Positions 6,885 to 15,794 are shown, counted from the stretch's first letter. The stretch: 22,009 nucleotides of DNA from JBGVMW01 sp045125095 (GCA_045125095.1 JBGVMW010000306.1:1-22009); one strand, 5' to 3'. Program-made: numbers and translations. Notes: generated by a model from the letters alone, not told the origin.

Positions 6885-8690
6885 CTAACAATTTTTCTGA
6901 GCTTCAATTCTTTCAGCCAAATCGGTAAGGTAAACATATCTGTCATATTTTTCCTCCAAGAGTTTTTCTGTCTCTTCTTTTTCCTTACTTAACTCATTCA
7001 GCTTCACAAAATCTGTAGCACATTTTAAAATCTCTGCTTCTAATGATTCATTTCGTGCCTCTAACTCAGCAATTTCGTCTTCTATTGTCTCATACTCTTT
7101 CTGTTCTTTGTATGTGAATTTTAACTTTTCTTCATGTTCTTTTTTAAACTTTTTACCAGTAGTTCCCTTTGGTCCCGTCTCCTTTTTCACACGGTCTGCA
7201 CTTGGAACTGCTCCACTTTTTTCTAAGTAATCGGAATATCCACCTTCATATTGTGTGATTCGCCCATTTTCAAATGCAAAGATTCGTCTCACAATTCGAT
7301 CTAGGAAATACCGATCATGAGAAACGGTAATCACAACCCCTTGAAAATTATCAAGATAATCTTCAAGTACTGCCAATGTCTGAATATCCAAATCATTTGT
7401 CGGCTCATCCAAAATCAGTACATTTGGTGCTTCCATCAATACCTTTAACAGATACAACCTACGCTTCTCTCCACCGGATAATTTTCCAATTAAAGAATAT
7501 TGCAAAGTGGAATCAAACAGGAATCGCTCCAACATCATGGTCGCAGAAATACTGCCCTCTGGTGTCCGTACATATTCCGCAGTTTCACGAATATAATCAA
7601 TCACACGCATGTTATCGTCTAAGCTTTCACTTTCCTGTGAAAAGTAGCCAATCTTTACTGTCTGCCCTATAAGAATACTTCCTGTATCTGGTTCTGACTG
7701 CAACGCTAACATCTTCATCAATGTTGTCTTACCACAACCATTTTCGCCCACAAAACCTACACGGTCATCTTTTAAAAAGATATACGAAAAATCTGTAAAT
7801 AGCGTTCTGCCATCATACATCTTTGACAAGTTTTCTACTTCAATTATTTGTTTGCCAAGTCTTGAGGATGCTGCTGAGATTTCTACCTTGCCATCCGTCT
7901 CAGGACCTTTGGCATCTCGCAGTTCTTCATATCTTTCTATTCTTGCCTTCTGTTTTGTGGAACGTGCTCTTGCACCACGCTTTATCCACTCTAATTCCAT
8001 TCTTAAAATACTTTGTCTTTTCCGCTCCGTGGCTAATGCCATTTCTTCGCGGGCTGCTTTTAATTCTAAGTAGCCTTCATAATTGGTCTGATAGCCATAT
8101 AGCTTTCCTTTATCAATTTCCACAATACGATTACAAACTCTGTCAAGGAAATATCGGTCATGGGTTACCATAACGAATGCTCCACGGAATGTCTTCAAAT
8201 ACTCCTCTAACCAAAGTATCATATCCGGATTCAAATGGTTGGTTGGCTCATCCATTATCAGAATATCACATGGCTCCGCAATCGCTGCTGCAATAGCAGC
8301 TTTTTTGCGCTGTCCTCCAGATAAAGTATCTACCATTACATTATAATCCATAAAACCCAATTTATTCAGAATACTTTTTACATCACCTTCTACCGTCCAT
8401 GCATTTTCTTTCGTACGATTCTTGGCAATTACATAATCCAGCAGAGTCGTATCTTTTGGAAAAACAGGGTTCTGAGGAAGATAGTGAATTACAATTCCAT
8501 TTCCCTTAATCACCTCGCCTTCGTCTGTTTCATCTAAGCCTGCCAATATGCGAAGTAATGTAGATTTCCCTGTGCCATTAATTCCAATAATACCTATCTT
8601 ATCGGTATCCTGAATCGAAAAATCCGCATCCTCAAACAACACCTTATCTGTATGCGCTTTCGTCATATGGTTGATTGTTAATATGTTCAT
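6885..8690 (-). CDS. ABC-F family ATPase, Uup/YfmR-like
   Basis: A soluble protein of 601 residues with two ABC domains and no membrane segments, as in ABC-F ribosome-associated factors. Domain 1: Walker A GINGTGKST (36-44), LSGGQ (123-127), MDEPTNHLN (Asp147, Glu148). Domain 2: GENGCGKTT (315-323), LSGGE (404-408), LDEPTNDLD (Asp428, Glu429). The inter-domain linker (about 212-262) has the EWIKRGARARSTKQKARIER stretch typical of the Uup group. The C-terminal tail (about 505-598) is a charged coiled coil, also Uup-like. Uup/YfmR proteins relieve ribosome stalling; an antibiotic-resistance role is less likely. ATG 8690 was chosen because GAGG lies 8 nt upstream; the frame extends to 8759 without a site. 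It is placed between glgB and glgA. Confidence 0.92.
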   Translation of the reverse strand: MNILTINHMTKAHTDKVLFEDADFSIQDTDKIGIIGINGTGKSTLLRILAGLDETDEGEVIKGNGIVIHYLPQNPVFPKDTTLLDYVIAKNRTKENAWTVEGDVKSILNKLGFMDYNVMVDTLSGGQRKKAAIAAAIAEPCDILIMDEPTNHLNPDMILWLEEYLKTFRGAFVMVTHDRYFLDRVCNRIVEIDKGKLYGYQTNYEGYLELKAAREEMALATERKRQSILRMELEWIKRGARARSTKQKARIERYEELRDAKGPETDGKVEISAASSRLGKQIIEVENLSKMYDGRTLFTDFSYIFLKDDRVGFVGENGCGKTTLMKMLALQSEPDTGSILIGQTVKIGYFSQESESLDDNMRVIDYIRETAEYVRTPEGSISATMMLERFLFDSTLQYSLIGKLSGGEKRRLYLLKVLMEAPNVLILDEPTNDLDIQTLAVLEDYLDNFQGVVITVSHDRYFLDRIVRRIFAFENGRITQYEGGYSDYLEKSGAVPSADRVKKETGPKGTTGKKFKKEHEEKLKFTYKEQKEYETIEDEIAELEARNESLEAEILKCATDFVKLNELSKEKEETEKLLEEKYDRYVYLTDLAERIEAQKNC

Positions 8691-8757
8691 GTATATGTCC
8701 TCAATCTCAAAATATTCTACCAGTACACTAGCGGCATGGTTATTTACACAACATAAC

Positions 8758-8795
8758 AATGCCCTGTTGCATCAGACTTCTGTGCACAGGGCATT
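8758..8795 (-). terminator. Hairpin after glgB, possible terminator or attenuator
   Basis: A 10-bp perfect stem (AATGCCCTGT / ACAGGGCATT) with an 18-nt loop, in the 165-bp gap between glgB and the ABC-F gene. Minus-strand sequence after it (GTTATGTTGTG) is T-containing but has no clean run, so it may be an RNA-stabilising or partial stop structure. Confidence 0.5.
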
Positions 8796-8855
8796 ATCAC
8801 TTTATAAAATTCGCAACCGCTCAGAAACCTTGCATGTGTACCTGATTTTTATATG

Positions 8856-10769
8856 TTAGAAAATAAACACAGCTGCACCAAATGCCGGAAGTGGATACGC
8901 AATGGAATAATCATATCCATCACAGGCTTTCTTTTCTGCTGTGTAGATTTCTTTTCTCTTCTGTCCATTGCCACCAAAGTTTGAATCTGCACTATTTAAT
9001 AGGAGCTTATATTTTCTCTTAAATGGCACACCGACACGATACTGTGGATATTCCACCGGTGTAAAGTTACAAACTACCAGAATGCTGTTTCTGCCGTCTG
9101 CACTTTTTCTCATAAAGCTGTAAATACTCCGTGAATTATCATCTACGCTCACCCATTCAAATCCCTCTGGTGAATTGTCCAGTTCATGAAGTGCCGGATA
9201 TTTTTTATATAAATGAAGAAGCTGTTTCACAAACTTCTGCATACCGGCATGCTTTGGATCCTCTAATAGATTCCAATCTAACTCACGCTTCTCGCTCCAC
9301 TCACGAATCTGTGCAAATTCTTGTCCCATGAATAAAAGCTTCTTACCCGGATGAGCAAACATAAATGCATATGCCGTTTTTAAATTTTCAAATTTATCAT
9401 CCAGTTCTCCTGGCATTTTATAAAGCATGGAGCATTTTAAATGTACAACTTCATCGTGGGAGATTACATTTATGTAGTTCTCTGCATACTGGTATGTCAT
9501 GGCAAACGTAAGGCGATTGTGGTTATCTTTTCTAAAGTATGGGTCTAACTTCATATAATCTAAGAAATCATGCATCCATCCCATATTCCACTTTAAGCTA
9601 AAGCCTAAGCCACCGTCTTCCGGCTTGCCTGTTACCTGTGGCCATGCTGTAGATTCCTCTGCAATCATGGCAATGCCCGGATATCTTCCTAACATTAAGG
9701 AATTCAAATGGCGGAAGAACTCAATCGCTTCTAAATTCTTATTCTCGCCATACTGGTTGCGCACCCACTGTCCCTCTGATTTTCCATAATCTAAGTACAG
9801 CATAGATGCTACGGCGTCCACACGAAGACCATCAATGTGGAATTCCTCTATCCAGAAAATTGCATTGGCAATTAAGAAATTGCGTACTTCATTTTTTCCA
9901 TAATCAAAAATCTTGGTTCCCCAGTCAGGATGCTCTCCCTTGCGTGGATCTGCATATTCATAAACTGCTGTTCCGTCAAAGCAGGCAAGTCCGTGAGCAT
10001 CTCTTGGAAAATGTGCCGGTACCCAGTCTAACAGGACACCGATTCCATTCTGGTGCATGTAATCCACAAAATACATAAAATCCTGTGGTGTTCCATATCT
10101 GGAGGTTGGTGCATAATATCCGGTTACCTGATATCCCCAGGAACCATCATATGGATGCTCTGCAATACCCATTAATTCAATATGAGTATATCCCATATTT
10201 TTTACATAATCGCACAGACTATGTGCTAATTCTTTGTAATTATAAAATCCGTCTTTGTCATCACCATTCAGCGGATGTTTCTTCCAAGAACCTGGATGCA
10301 CCTCATAAATTGACATTGCATCCCTATTGTTATCTCTTTTTTCTCTTACTTTCAGCCAATCGTCATCTCCCCATACATAAGTAGTTAAATCTGTAACTAC
10401 AGAGGCTGTACCTGGTCTCATTTCTGCAAAATTAGCAAATGGATCCGCCTTATCCAACACAACATGCTGCTGTGTAGTAATCTGAAATTTATACATCATA
10501 CCAATCTGTACACCCGGTACAAATAAAGTCCAGATTCCCAATGGCTCCTGACGTTGCATAACACCGTCATATCCATTCCATCCATTAAAATCGCCAATGA
10601 CACTTACATATTTTGCATTTGGTGCCCAAACAGCAAAAAATACACCTTCTACGCCATCCTGCACAACTCTGTGCGCACCTAATTTCTTGTAAATATCATA
10701 ATGAACCCCATGTCCAAATAAATAATGATCCCCCTGCTCAATCGCTAAATTTTCTTTCCATTTATTCAC
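8856..10769 (-). CDS. glgB: 1,4-alpha-glucan branching enzyme (GH13)
   Basis: Introduces alpha-1,6 branches into glycogen. The 637-residue protein is the short form with a single N-terminal CBM48 domain (about 20-115) and a GH13 barrel. Active-site residues are visible: nucleophile Asp318 in DGLRVDAV, acid/base Glu in IAEEST (371), and Asp439 in SHDEVV. The C-terminal all-beta domain is complete (ending AFGAAVFIF). The start is GTG at 10769; the nearest purine-rich site is AGGGACGG about 10 nt upstream, and the N terminus (MNKWKENLAIEQGDHYLFG) looks family-like. It follows the TPR/AAA gene by 37 bp with no promoter or terminator between, so the two are likely cotranscribed. Confidence 0.96.
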   Translation of the reverse strand: MNKWKENLAIEQGDHYLFGHGVHYDIYKKLGAHRVVQDGVEGVFFAVWAPNAKYVSVIGDFNGWNGYDGVMQRQEPLGIWTLFVPGVQIGMMYKFQITTQQHVVLDKADPFANFAEMRPGTASVVTDLTTYVWGDDDWLKVREKRDNNRDAMSIYEVHPGSWKKHPLNGDDKDGFYNYKELAHSLCDYVKNMGYTHIELMGIAEHPYDGSWGYQVTGYYAPTSRYGTPQDFMYFVDYMHQNGIGVLLDWVPAHFPRDAHGLACFDGTAVYEYADPRKGEHPDWGTKIFDYGKNEVRNFLIANAIFWIEEFHIDGLRVDAVASMLYLDYGKSEGQWVRNQYGENKNLEAIEFFRHLNSLMLGRYPGIAMIAEESTAWPQVTGKPEDGGLGFSLKWNMGWMHDFLDYMKLDPYFRKDNHNRLTFAMTYQYAENYINVISHDEVVHLKCSMLYKMPGELDDKFENLKTAYAFMFAHPGKKLLFMGQEFAQIREWSEKRELDWNLLEDPKHAGMQKFVKQLLHLYKKYPALHELDNSPEGFEWVSVDDNSRSIYSFMRKSADGRNSILVVCNFTPVEYPQYRVGVPFKRKYKLLLNSADSNFGGNGQKRKEIYTAEKKACDGYDYSIAYPLPAFGAAVFIF

Positions 10770-10806
10770 GCTGCTACACCGTCCCTTATTTTATTTTTGC
10801 GGTTGT

Positions 10807-13668
10807 TTATTCAAAATCCCGCTCTCTAATATAAATATAATGTTCCTCATCATAACGTTTCGAAAAGATGGAGTCTATCATATTTCTAATATTCTTTCTT
10901 CTAGCTTTTTCTATTGCGCCATCCATAACATCCTTCACCTCTGTCAGTGTTGGAATATGATTGTCAACCTGCATATCATCCAGTACAGAATACAATGCCA
11001 AAATTGCTATGTCATCCACTGCATATCCCTGCTCTTTTGCATAAGATTTTGCAAATGCAACCAAATCATCATTGGTGTACTCCGGCAACTCAATTCTTGC
11101 CGTAAACATTGCAGCAAAGTCAGGGCATTTTCTAAACAGTACATCCACACTGTCTTTTGTATCCTCAATGATAACAATCATATTTTTACTTTCCTGCGCA
11201 AACGCCTCTGCTAAGGCTATCATTGTTGTTTCTGATAATTTGCCGGCACGCTCTATCATAAGCACACCACCGGCAGCATTTTTCATAATATCTTCTATTT
11301 TTTTGTTATTCAGAGAACCACCTGTAATTTTAGCGATTTTTTTGCCCTTAAACTTATGAGATTTCTGAACTGCCTTAACAATATCCACTGCAAGCTTTGT
11401 CTTACCCGTTTCTTCTGCACCCATAATTGCCACATTACCAACCGCTGGTGCTAATTCGATTTCCTCTATGGCACGAACTAACTGCTTATTTACGTCCTCC
11501 ATCTCAGCAAAATAGGTAAATATCTCTCGTAATTCTTCTGATAAATAACCATTATCAGCAGAAATCTCGATCTGCTGTTCTTCTCTGTCATTTTGTGCAA
11601 GCGATTCTATGCCCTCTGGCAAAGCAGCCTCCAGTCTTGACTGAAGCTCTGCTGCTGCATCTTCATCTTCTTCTGCTTCCTGACCATAATCATCTAATTC
11701 GTCTAATGGATCACTTGTCTTATCTAACTCCACTTTATTTCTTTCTTTTTTCTCTTTTGCTCCTTCCTCTATTCTCTTCTCAAGTTCTTCCATACCGATA
11801 GCGTTAACAGTATCTGTACTATCCTTTTCTATTCCGCCCTCTTGCATAAGCTTTCTCATATCTTCCGGCAGAGATGGAATAACACCCTCTAATCTTTCAA
11901 GAATACTTCCTGTTTCTTCTAATGCTTTTTTCTTTGCTTCCTCTAACTCTTTTTCCTTAATTTGCTCTACTTTGTCCCATTCATCCAGGATTTCTCCCAC
12001 ACACATCTCACCGGTAATCTGTTTCTCAATGATATCATTCTCTTCTGGAACTGCCACCGCAATATTCATATAACGATTAATTTCCTCAACCGGAATCCGT
12101 TTGGTGGGTGCGTCTTCAATACCTAAATCTTTATGAGTCAGAACAAATTCTTTTGTTTTTTCTAAATCTTCCTGTGTTTCCACTACTGGCTTTGTTTTCT
12201 TTAACGCTTCCTCAATAGATGGGAGATCGCTTGTCACAAAATATTCTTCTGGCACAACAGGAAGCCTGTCTTTCAAAGCTACCTTATCTTCCGCTGGTAA
12301 TTCTTCCGGCTCAGCTTCTTCTGGTTGTTCCTCTGATAACTCTTCCGGCTCAGCTTCTTCTGGCTGTTCTTCTGGTAATTCTTCCGGCTCAACGTCTTCT
12401 GGTTGTTCCTCTGATAACTCTTCTAGCTCAGCTTCTTCTGGTTGCTCTTCTGGTAATTCTTCCGGCTCAACGTCTTCTGGTTGTTCCTCTGATAACTCTT
12501 CTAGCTCAGCTTCTTCTGATTGCTCTTCTGGTAACCCCTCTGGTTCGGCTTCTTCCGGCCGTTCTTCTAATTCTGTTTCTTCTGGCTGTTCAACTAGTAA
12601 TTCCTCTAACTCTTCCACATTTTGTGTATGTACTTCCGTCTCTACCGGTTCTTCTACTGCTTCATCAGCAGTATCTTGTGAGGTAACAGCTTCAGACACC
12701 ATACGAGTGTCCATAGATAACAACTCTGAAATTGCCTCTGCACGCTCTGCTTTTTCTTTCTCTAATTTCAAGGCAATAGAGGTTGTTTCTCCGTTCTCGT
12801 CAAATATCTTTTCTAACTGGTTATCCTTCACTATTTTTTTGACAGAATCCATTGCCGAATCGATATTTTCCTGTTCCGTAGCGTTGAGAATGGCTCTCAT
12901 GCTTTTCTTTAATTCTTCCTGAAGATTTACCGTGTCATAGATACCAATATTCATTGTTTTTATATGAATATCATCTTCCTCTTTCTGACGCTTTTCCTTC
13001 ATTTCTGCCATTCTGGCAACTTTCTCAACTGCCTCTATGGAACGTTCAATCTCAACCTCATTGCGGTTGTCATATTTTTCCTTTTGCTCTGGTGTCAATG
13101 GCTGATACAACATTTTCAGCTCCATAGCTTTCTCTACATATTTGCCTTCTCCAAACCAGAGTACAATTTCATCGCACTTCTCCACACATTTCTCTTTCAT
13201 GCCTGCACGATGATACAAATATGCCAGTTCAAACGCCCACTTCTCCACCGGTTCATGACGCATAAATTCCTCAAGTACTGCAATACGCTCCTGTATGCCT
13301 ACTTCCTGTGCCTCGTAAAGCTTATATTGTAAAATATACCTCCCGGAATCCCGTGGTGCCACACGTACAAACTCTTTATAATACTCTACCGCATCTATAT
13401 ATTCACCAAGTCGAATGGATAGTTCAGCTAACGCAAATATAATTGTTCTTCCATATGGATGTCTGTCATAAGCAATCAAATACATATCCCGGCTCTCTTC
13501 TAACCGTTCACATTTTTCATATATCTTGCCTACTAACGACAGCATTGGAATACTTTTTACTCGATTCCAATCTATTGTACTTACTATTTTTACTGCTGAT
13601 TCATAATCCCCTTCTTCAGCAAGCTTACGAATCTGTTCTGCTTTTATCCGATATTCGTACTTATCCAT
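10807..13668 (-). CDS. TPR - acidic repeat - AAA-like ATPase-fold protein with degenerate Walker B
   Basis: A large cytoplasmic protein (953 residues) of no firmly known function. Residues 1-190 are helical TPR-like repeats (ESAVKIVSTIDW, ESRDMYLIAYDRHP, DAVEYYKEFVRVAP). A charged coil follows, then a Glu-rich low-complexity block (about 335-461) of 13-residue repeats such as EELSEEQPEDVEP. A second charged region leads to an AAA-type domain resembling the CbbX/SpoVK branch (about 715-953). Walker A is GAEETGKT (750-757). Walker B should read hhhhDE but is VLMIER (Glu806, Arg807), so the Mg-binding Asp and catalytic Glu are both replaced; nucleotide binding without hydrolysis is an inference. 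The start ATG 13668 has GGGG 6 nt upstream. It heads the glgB-containing cluster, suggesting but not proving a link to glycogen. Confidence 0.85.
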   Translation of the reverse strand: MDKYEYRIKAEQIRKLAEEGDYESAVKIVSTIDWNRVKSIPMLSLVGKIYEKCERLEESRDMYLIAYDRHPYGRTIIFALAELSIRLGEYIDAVEYYKEFVRVAPRDSGRYILQYKLYEAQEVGIQERIAVLEEFMRHEPVEKWAFELAYLYHRAGMKEKCVEKCDEIVLWFGEGKYVEKAMELKMLYQPLTPEQKEKYDNRNEVEIERSIEAVEKVARMAEMKEKRQKEEDDIHIKTMNIGIYDTVNLQEELKKSMRAILNATEQENIDSAMDSVKKIVKDNQLEKIFDENGETTSIALKLEKEKAERAEAISELLSMDTRMVSEAVTSQDTADEAVEEPVETEVHTQNVEELEELLVEQPEETELEERPEEAEPEGLPEEQSEEAELEELSEEQPEDVEPEELPEEQPEEAELEELSEEQPEDVEPEELPEEQPEEAEPEELSEEQPEEAEPEELPAEDKVALKDRLPVVPEEYFVTSDLPSIEEALKKTKPVVETQEDLEKTKEFVLTHKDLGIEDAPTKRIPVEEINRYMNIAVAVPEENDIIEKQITGEMCVGEILDEWDKVEQIKEKELEEAKKKALEETGSILERLEGVIPSLPEDMRKLMQEGGIEKDSTDTVNAIGMEELEKRIEEGAKEKKERNKVELDKTSDPLDELDDYGQEAEEDEDAAAELQSRLEAALPEGIESLAQNDREEQQIEISADNGYLSEELREIFTYFAEMEDVNKQLVRAIEEIELAPAVGNVAIMGAEETGKTKLAVDIVKAVQKSHKFKGKKIAKITGGSLNNKKIEDIMKNAAGGVLMIERAGKLSETTMIALAEAFAQESKNMIVIIEDTKDSVDVLFRKCPDFAAMFTARIELPEYTNDDLVAFAKSYAKEQGYAVDDIAILALYSVLDDMQVDNHIPTLTEVKDVMDGAIEKARRKNIRNMIDSIFSKRYDEEHYIYIRERDFE
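12286..12537 (-). repeat. In-frame tandem repeat (39-bp unit, 78-bp higher order)
   Basis: The coding DNA repeats in 39-bp units, each giving 13 residues of the type EEL(P/S)EEQ(P/S)E(E/D)(A/V)E(L/P). Alternating L-S and P-P forms create a nearly identical 78-bp period: the block GGTTGTTCCTCTGATAAC recurs at 12401 and 12479. About six and a half 39-bp units are present. Unit length is a multiple of three, so copy-number change would keep the frame. Confidence 0.88.
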
Positions 13669-13694
13669 TTTTAACCCCTGCACCTATGCGTCAG

Positions 13695-13720
13695 TTTTTT
13701 ATATACTCATATATAAAAAA
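13695..13720 (-). promoter_or_regulatory. AT-rich hairpin in the leader of the TPR/AAA gene
   Basis: An 11-bp perfect inverted repeat (TTTTTTATATA / TATATAAAAAA) with a CTCA loop, 27 bp before the start codon. On the minus strand, CACC and GGTG flank it, and GGTG abuts the AGGGG ribosome binding site. It could influence translation start; this is inferred from structure only. Confidence 0.45.
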
Positions 13721-13827
13721 TATCGGGTGCCTGCCATCCTTTCCTTGCTTCGACTTTCTTATTCCTAAGTGCTTTTCTAATTTTTATATAAAATCCACAG
13801 AAAAAGCACATGATTTTTATCCATTTT

Positions 13828-13857
13828 AGTGTACCATAACTACTATATATATGTCAA
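13828..13857 (-). promoter_or_regulatory. Promoter for TPR/AAA-glgB transcript
   Basis: Consensus TTGACA (13857-13852), 18-bp spacer, TACACT (13833-13828) preceded by TGG, an extended -10 element. The predicted start near 13821 leaves a leader of about 150 nt that contains the AT-rich hairpin. Confidence 0.6.
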
Positions 13858-13880
13858 TTTTGTATCTTGACATTAAATTT

Positions 13881-13942
13881 TAAGAACAAAGCGTGCAAAC
13901 ACGCTCCGCGAATTTAGCTTTTCGATATACTTGCACGCTTTG
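13881..13942 (-). terminator. Terminator region of tatD-rsmA, within a longer inverted repeat
   Basis: On the minus strand AGCGTG-TTTG-CACGCT (13905-13890) is followed by TTTGTTCTT, a plausible Rho-independent terminator. The same bases are one arm of a 12-bp perfect inverted repeat (CAAAGCGTGCAA at 13887-13898, TTGCACGCTTTG at 13931-13942) with a 32-nt spacer, so two alternative folds are possible. The rest of the 361-bp gap between the TPR gene start and rsmA (13669-14029) holds the TPR promoter and leader hairpin and a GCCAAATTTGGC palindrome at about 13947; I see no gene in it. Confidence 0.5.
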
Positions 13943-14029
13943 CCGCGCCAAATTTGGCACACAGTGCATTTTCCTTTCAAATTCGTGCGCATCCTGTTTT
14001 ATATACCAGTATAATAAAACTGTATTGCA

Positions 14030-14890
14030 CTACTTGCATAATAAATTACTTAATTTCGCAAACTCTCCTAAACTGAGTGCTTCACCTCGTATGGTTGGCG
14101 ACAACTCCATTTTCTCAAGTGCCTCTGCCACCTGTTCTTTTGTAAGCTGTAAACCGCCATCATTATGAAGTCCATTCACCAGCGTTTTTCTTCTCTGGTT
14201 AAAGGACGCCCGAATTAAGCGAAACATATATGCTTCATCCTTTACATCCACTGGCGTTTTTGCATGACGCTCTAAACGAATTACTGCAGATCCTACATTC
14301 GGTCTTGGCATAAAGCAATTCGGTGGCACGTTGGCTACGATTTCCGGTTCTGCATAATATTGTACCGCTAAGGACAATGCACCGTAATCTTTCGTTCCCG
14401 GTTTCGCCTGCATGCGGTCTGCCACTTCCTTTTGTACCATAATGGTGATGCTTTCTAATGGTACATGACTTTCAAACAAGCCCATAATAATTGGTGTTGT
14501 GATATAGTAAGGAAGATTCGCCACTACCTTCACTGGCTTTCCATCATTTTCTTCTGCCACAAGCTTTGCAATATCCACCTTTAAAATATCCTCATTTAAT
14601 ACAGTAACATTATCATATTCCTGCAAAGTATCTCCCAAAATCGGTATCAACGCTCTGTCAATCTCTACTGCCACTACCTTTCTTGCCAACTCTGCCAGAT
14701 ACTGTGTCATCGTACCGATTCCCGGTCCAATCTCGATAATCATATCGTCCTTTGTGATACCTGCTGCCCCGATAATTTTCTCCAGCACATGGGTGTCAAT
14801 CAAAAAGTTCTGACCAAATTTTTTCTGAAAAACAAAATCATATTTCTGCAACACTGCAATTGTATTCTGAGGGATTCCTAAATTAGCCAT
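14030..14890 (-). CDS. rsmA: 16S rRNA (adenine1518/1519-N6)-dimethyltransferase
   Basis: KsgA/RsmA dimethylates two adjacent adenines in helix 45 of 16S rRNA late in small-subunit assembly. The 286-residue protein has all class-I methyltransferase motifs: QNFLID at the N terminus, motif I EIGPGIGT (53-60), Glu77 in AVEID for SAM ribose, and catalytic motif IV NLPYYI (125-130). The C-terminal helical domain (FNQRRKTL, LSPTIRGEALSLGEFAKLS) is typical of KsgA rather than Erm resistance enzymes. AGAAAGGA precedes the ATG. It follows tatD by 29 bp, a common Firmicutes arrangement, and shares its promoter. Confidence 0.97.
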   Translation of the reverse strand: MANLGIPQNTIAVLQKYDFVFQKKFGQNFLIDTHVLEKIIGAAGITKDDMIIEIGPGIGTMTQYLAELARKVVAVEIDRALIPILGDTLQEYDNVTVLNEDILKVDIAKLVAEENDGKPVKVVANLPYYITTPIIMGLFESHVPLESITIMVQKEVADRMQAKPGTKDYGALSLAVQYYAEPEIVANVPPNCFMPRPNVGSAVIRLERHAKTPVDVKDEAYMFRLIRASFNQRRKTLVNGLHNDGGLQLTKEQVAEALEKMELSPTIRGEALSLGEFAKLSNLLCK

Positions 14891-14919
14891 AGTATTCCTT
14901 TCTCTGCTTTTATTATTTT

Positions 14920-15687
14920 CTACTGCATCCGATATAACCGCTTGGCATTTTCAAAAAGCTGCTGCTCTACAATTTCCCGTTCCATTCCCTTTAGCTCTGC
15001 AATCATATCCACCACATACACCAGATTCGAGGAATCGTTGCGTTTACCACGATTTGGCACCGGGGCAAGGTATGGACAATCTGTCTCTGTCACCAACCGT
15101 TCTAACGGCGCATATTCTACTACTTCTTTTAACTTTTTCGCATTATTAAAAGTTACCACACCGCCAATACCTAAGTAAAAGCCCATATTTAGGTACATTT
15201 CTGCCATTTCCTTTCCATAAGAAAAACAGTGAATGACACCACCAATTTCTTCTGCCTTTTCTGCTTTCATAATGTCATAGGTATCTTTTGCCGCATCTCT
15301 GCTGTGAATAATCACTGGAAGTCTGCTTTCTCTTGCCAATGCAAGCTGTCTGACAAACCATTTTTTCTGAATATCACGATCTGGCTCGTCCCAATAATAA
15401 TCCAGTCCAATCTCACCAACTGCCAATATCTTATCTTCTTTTACAATTTCCTGAAGTCTTGAAAATAATGTTTCATTCAATTCGTCTGCCTCACTTGGAT
15501 GGACTCCTGCTGCTCCATAAATAAATGGATATTTTCTTGTATATTCCAAGGTTTCCTCTGTGGACTCCATATTAGATCCTACGTTTATAATATAAGCAAC
15601 TCCACTGTCTGTTACCTTCTTTAATACCGCTTCTCTATCTTCTTCAAATGCATCATCATCATAATGTGCATGGGTTTCAAAAATCAT
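14920..15687 (-). CDS. tatD: TatD-family metal-dependent DNase
   Basis: A TIM-barrel metal hydrolase (255 residues) that acts on DNA as a 3'-5' exonuclease or deoxyribonuclease in characterised members. Metal ligands and conserved sites are present: His6/His8 in ETHAHYD, Glu92 in GEIGLDYY, His128 in IIHSRDA, His153 in VIHCFSYG, and Asp203 in TETDCPYLAP. I chose ATG 15687 because it gives the canonical N terminus and follows GAGAGGAAT. The same frame is open to 15867, adding 60 residues unlike the family and running into the divergent promoter region; I treat that as leader. tatD is first in the tatD-rsmA operon. Confidence 0.95.
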   Translation of the reverse strand: MIFETHAHYDDDAFEEDREAVLKKVTDSGVAYIINVGSNMESTEETLEYTRKYPFIYGAAGVHPSEADELNETLFSRLQEIVKEDKILAVGEIGLDYYWDEPDRDIQKKWFVRQLALARESRLPVIIHSRDAAKDTYDIMKAEKAEEIGGVIHCFSYGKEMAEMYLNMGFYLGIGGVVTFNNAKKLKEVVEYAPLERLVTETDCPYLAPVPNRGKRNDSSNLVYVVDMIAELKGMEREIVEQQLFENAKRLYRMQ

Positions 15688-15770
15688 AATTCCTCTCATT
15701 CTGCCGCACCAGCGACTTCTTATTTTCTTATTTCCTGCTAACTCCATTTCATTTACTACTTTTTTCATAC

Positions 15771-15794
15771 GGACTGTGCAGTGCAGCACAGCCC
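15771..15794 (-). promoter_or_regulatory. GC-rich hairpin in tatD leader
   Basis: GGACTGTGC and GCACAGCCC form a 9-bp stem (one G-U on RNA) around a short loop. It lies in the roughly 119-nt untranslated leader between the predicted start of transcription and the tatD ATG. No known riboswitch pattern is recognised. Confidence 0.4.

Noticed and set aside
12286..12537. Possible CRISPR-like repeat array
   Set aside because: Units are contiguous 39-bp coding repeats without unique spacers, in frame within a large gene.
12219..12686. Long plus-strand open frame rich in Leu, Val and Pro
   Set aside because: It is the antisense of the Glu-rich tandem repeat; repeats lacking stops on one strand also lack them on the other. 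The minus strand has the TPR/AAA gene.
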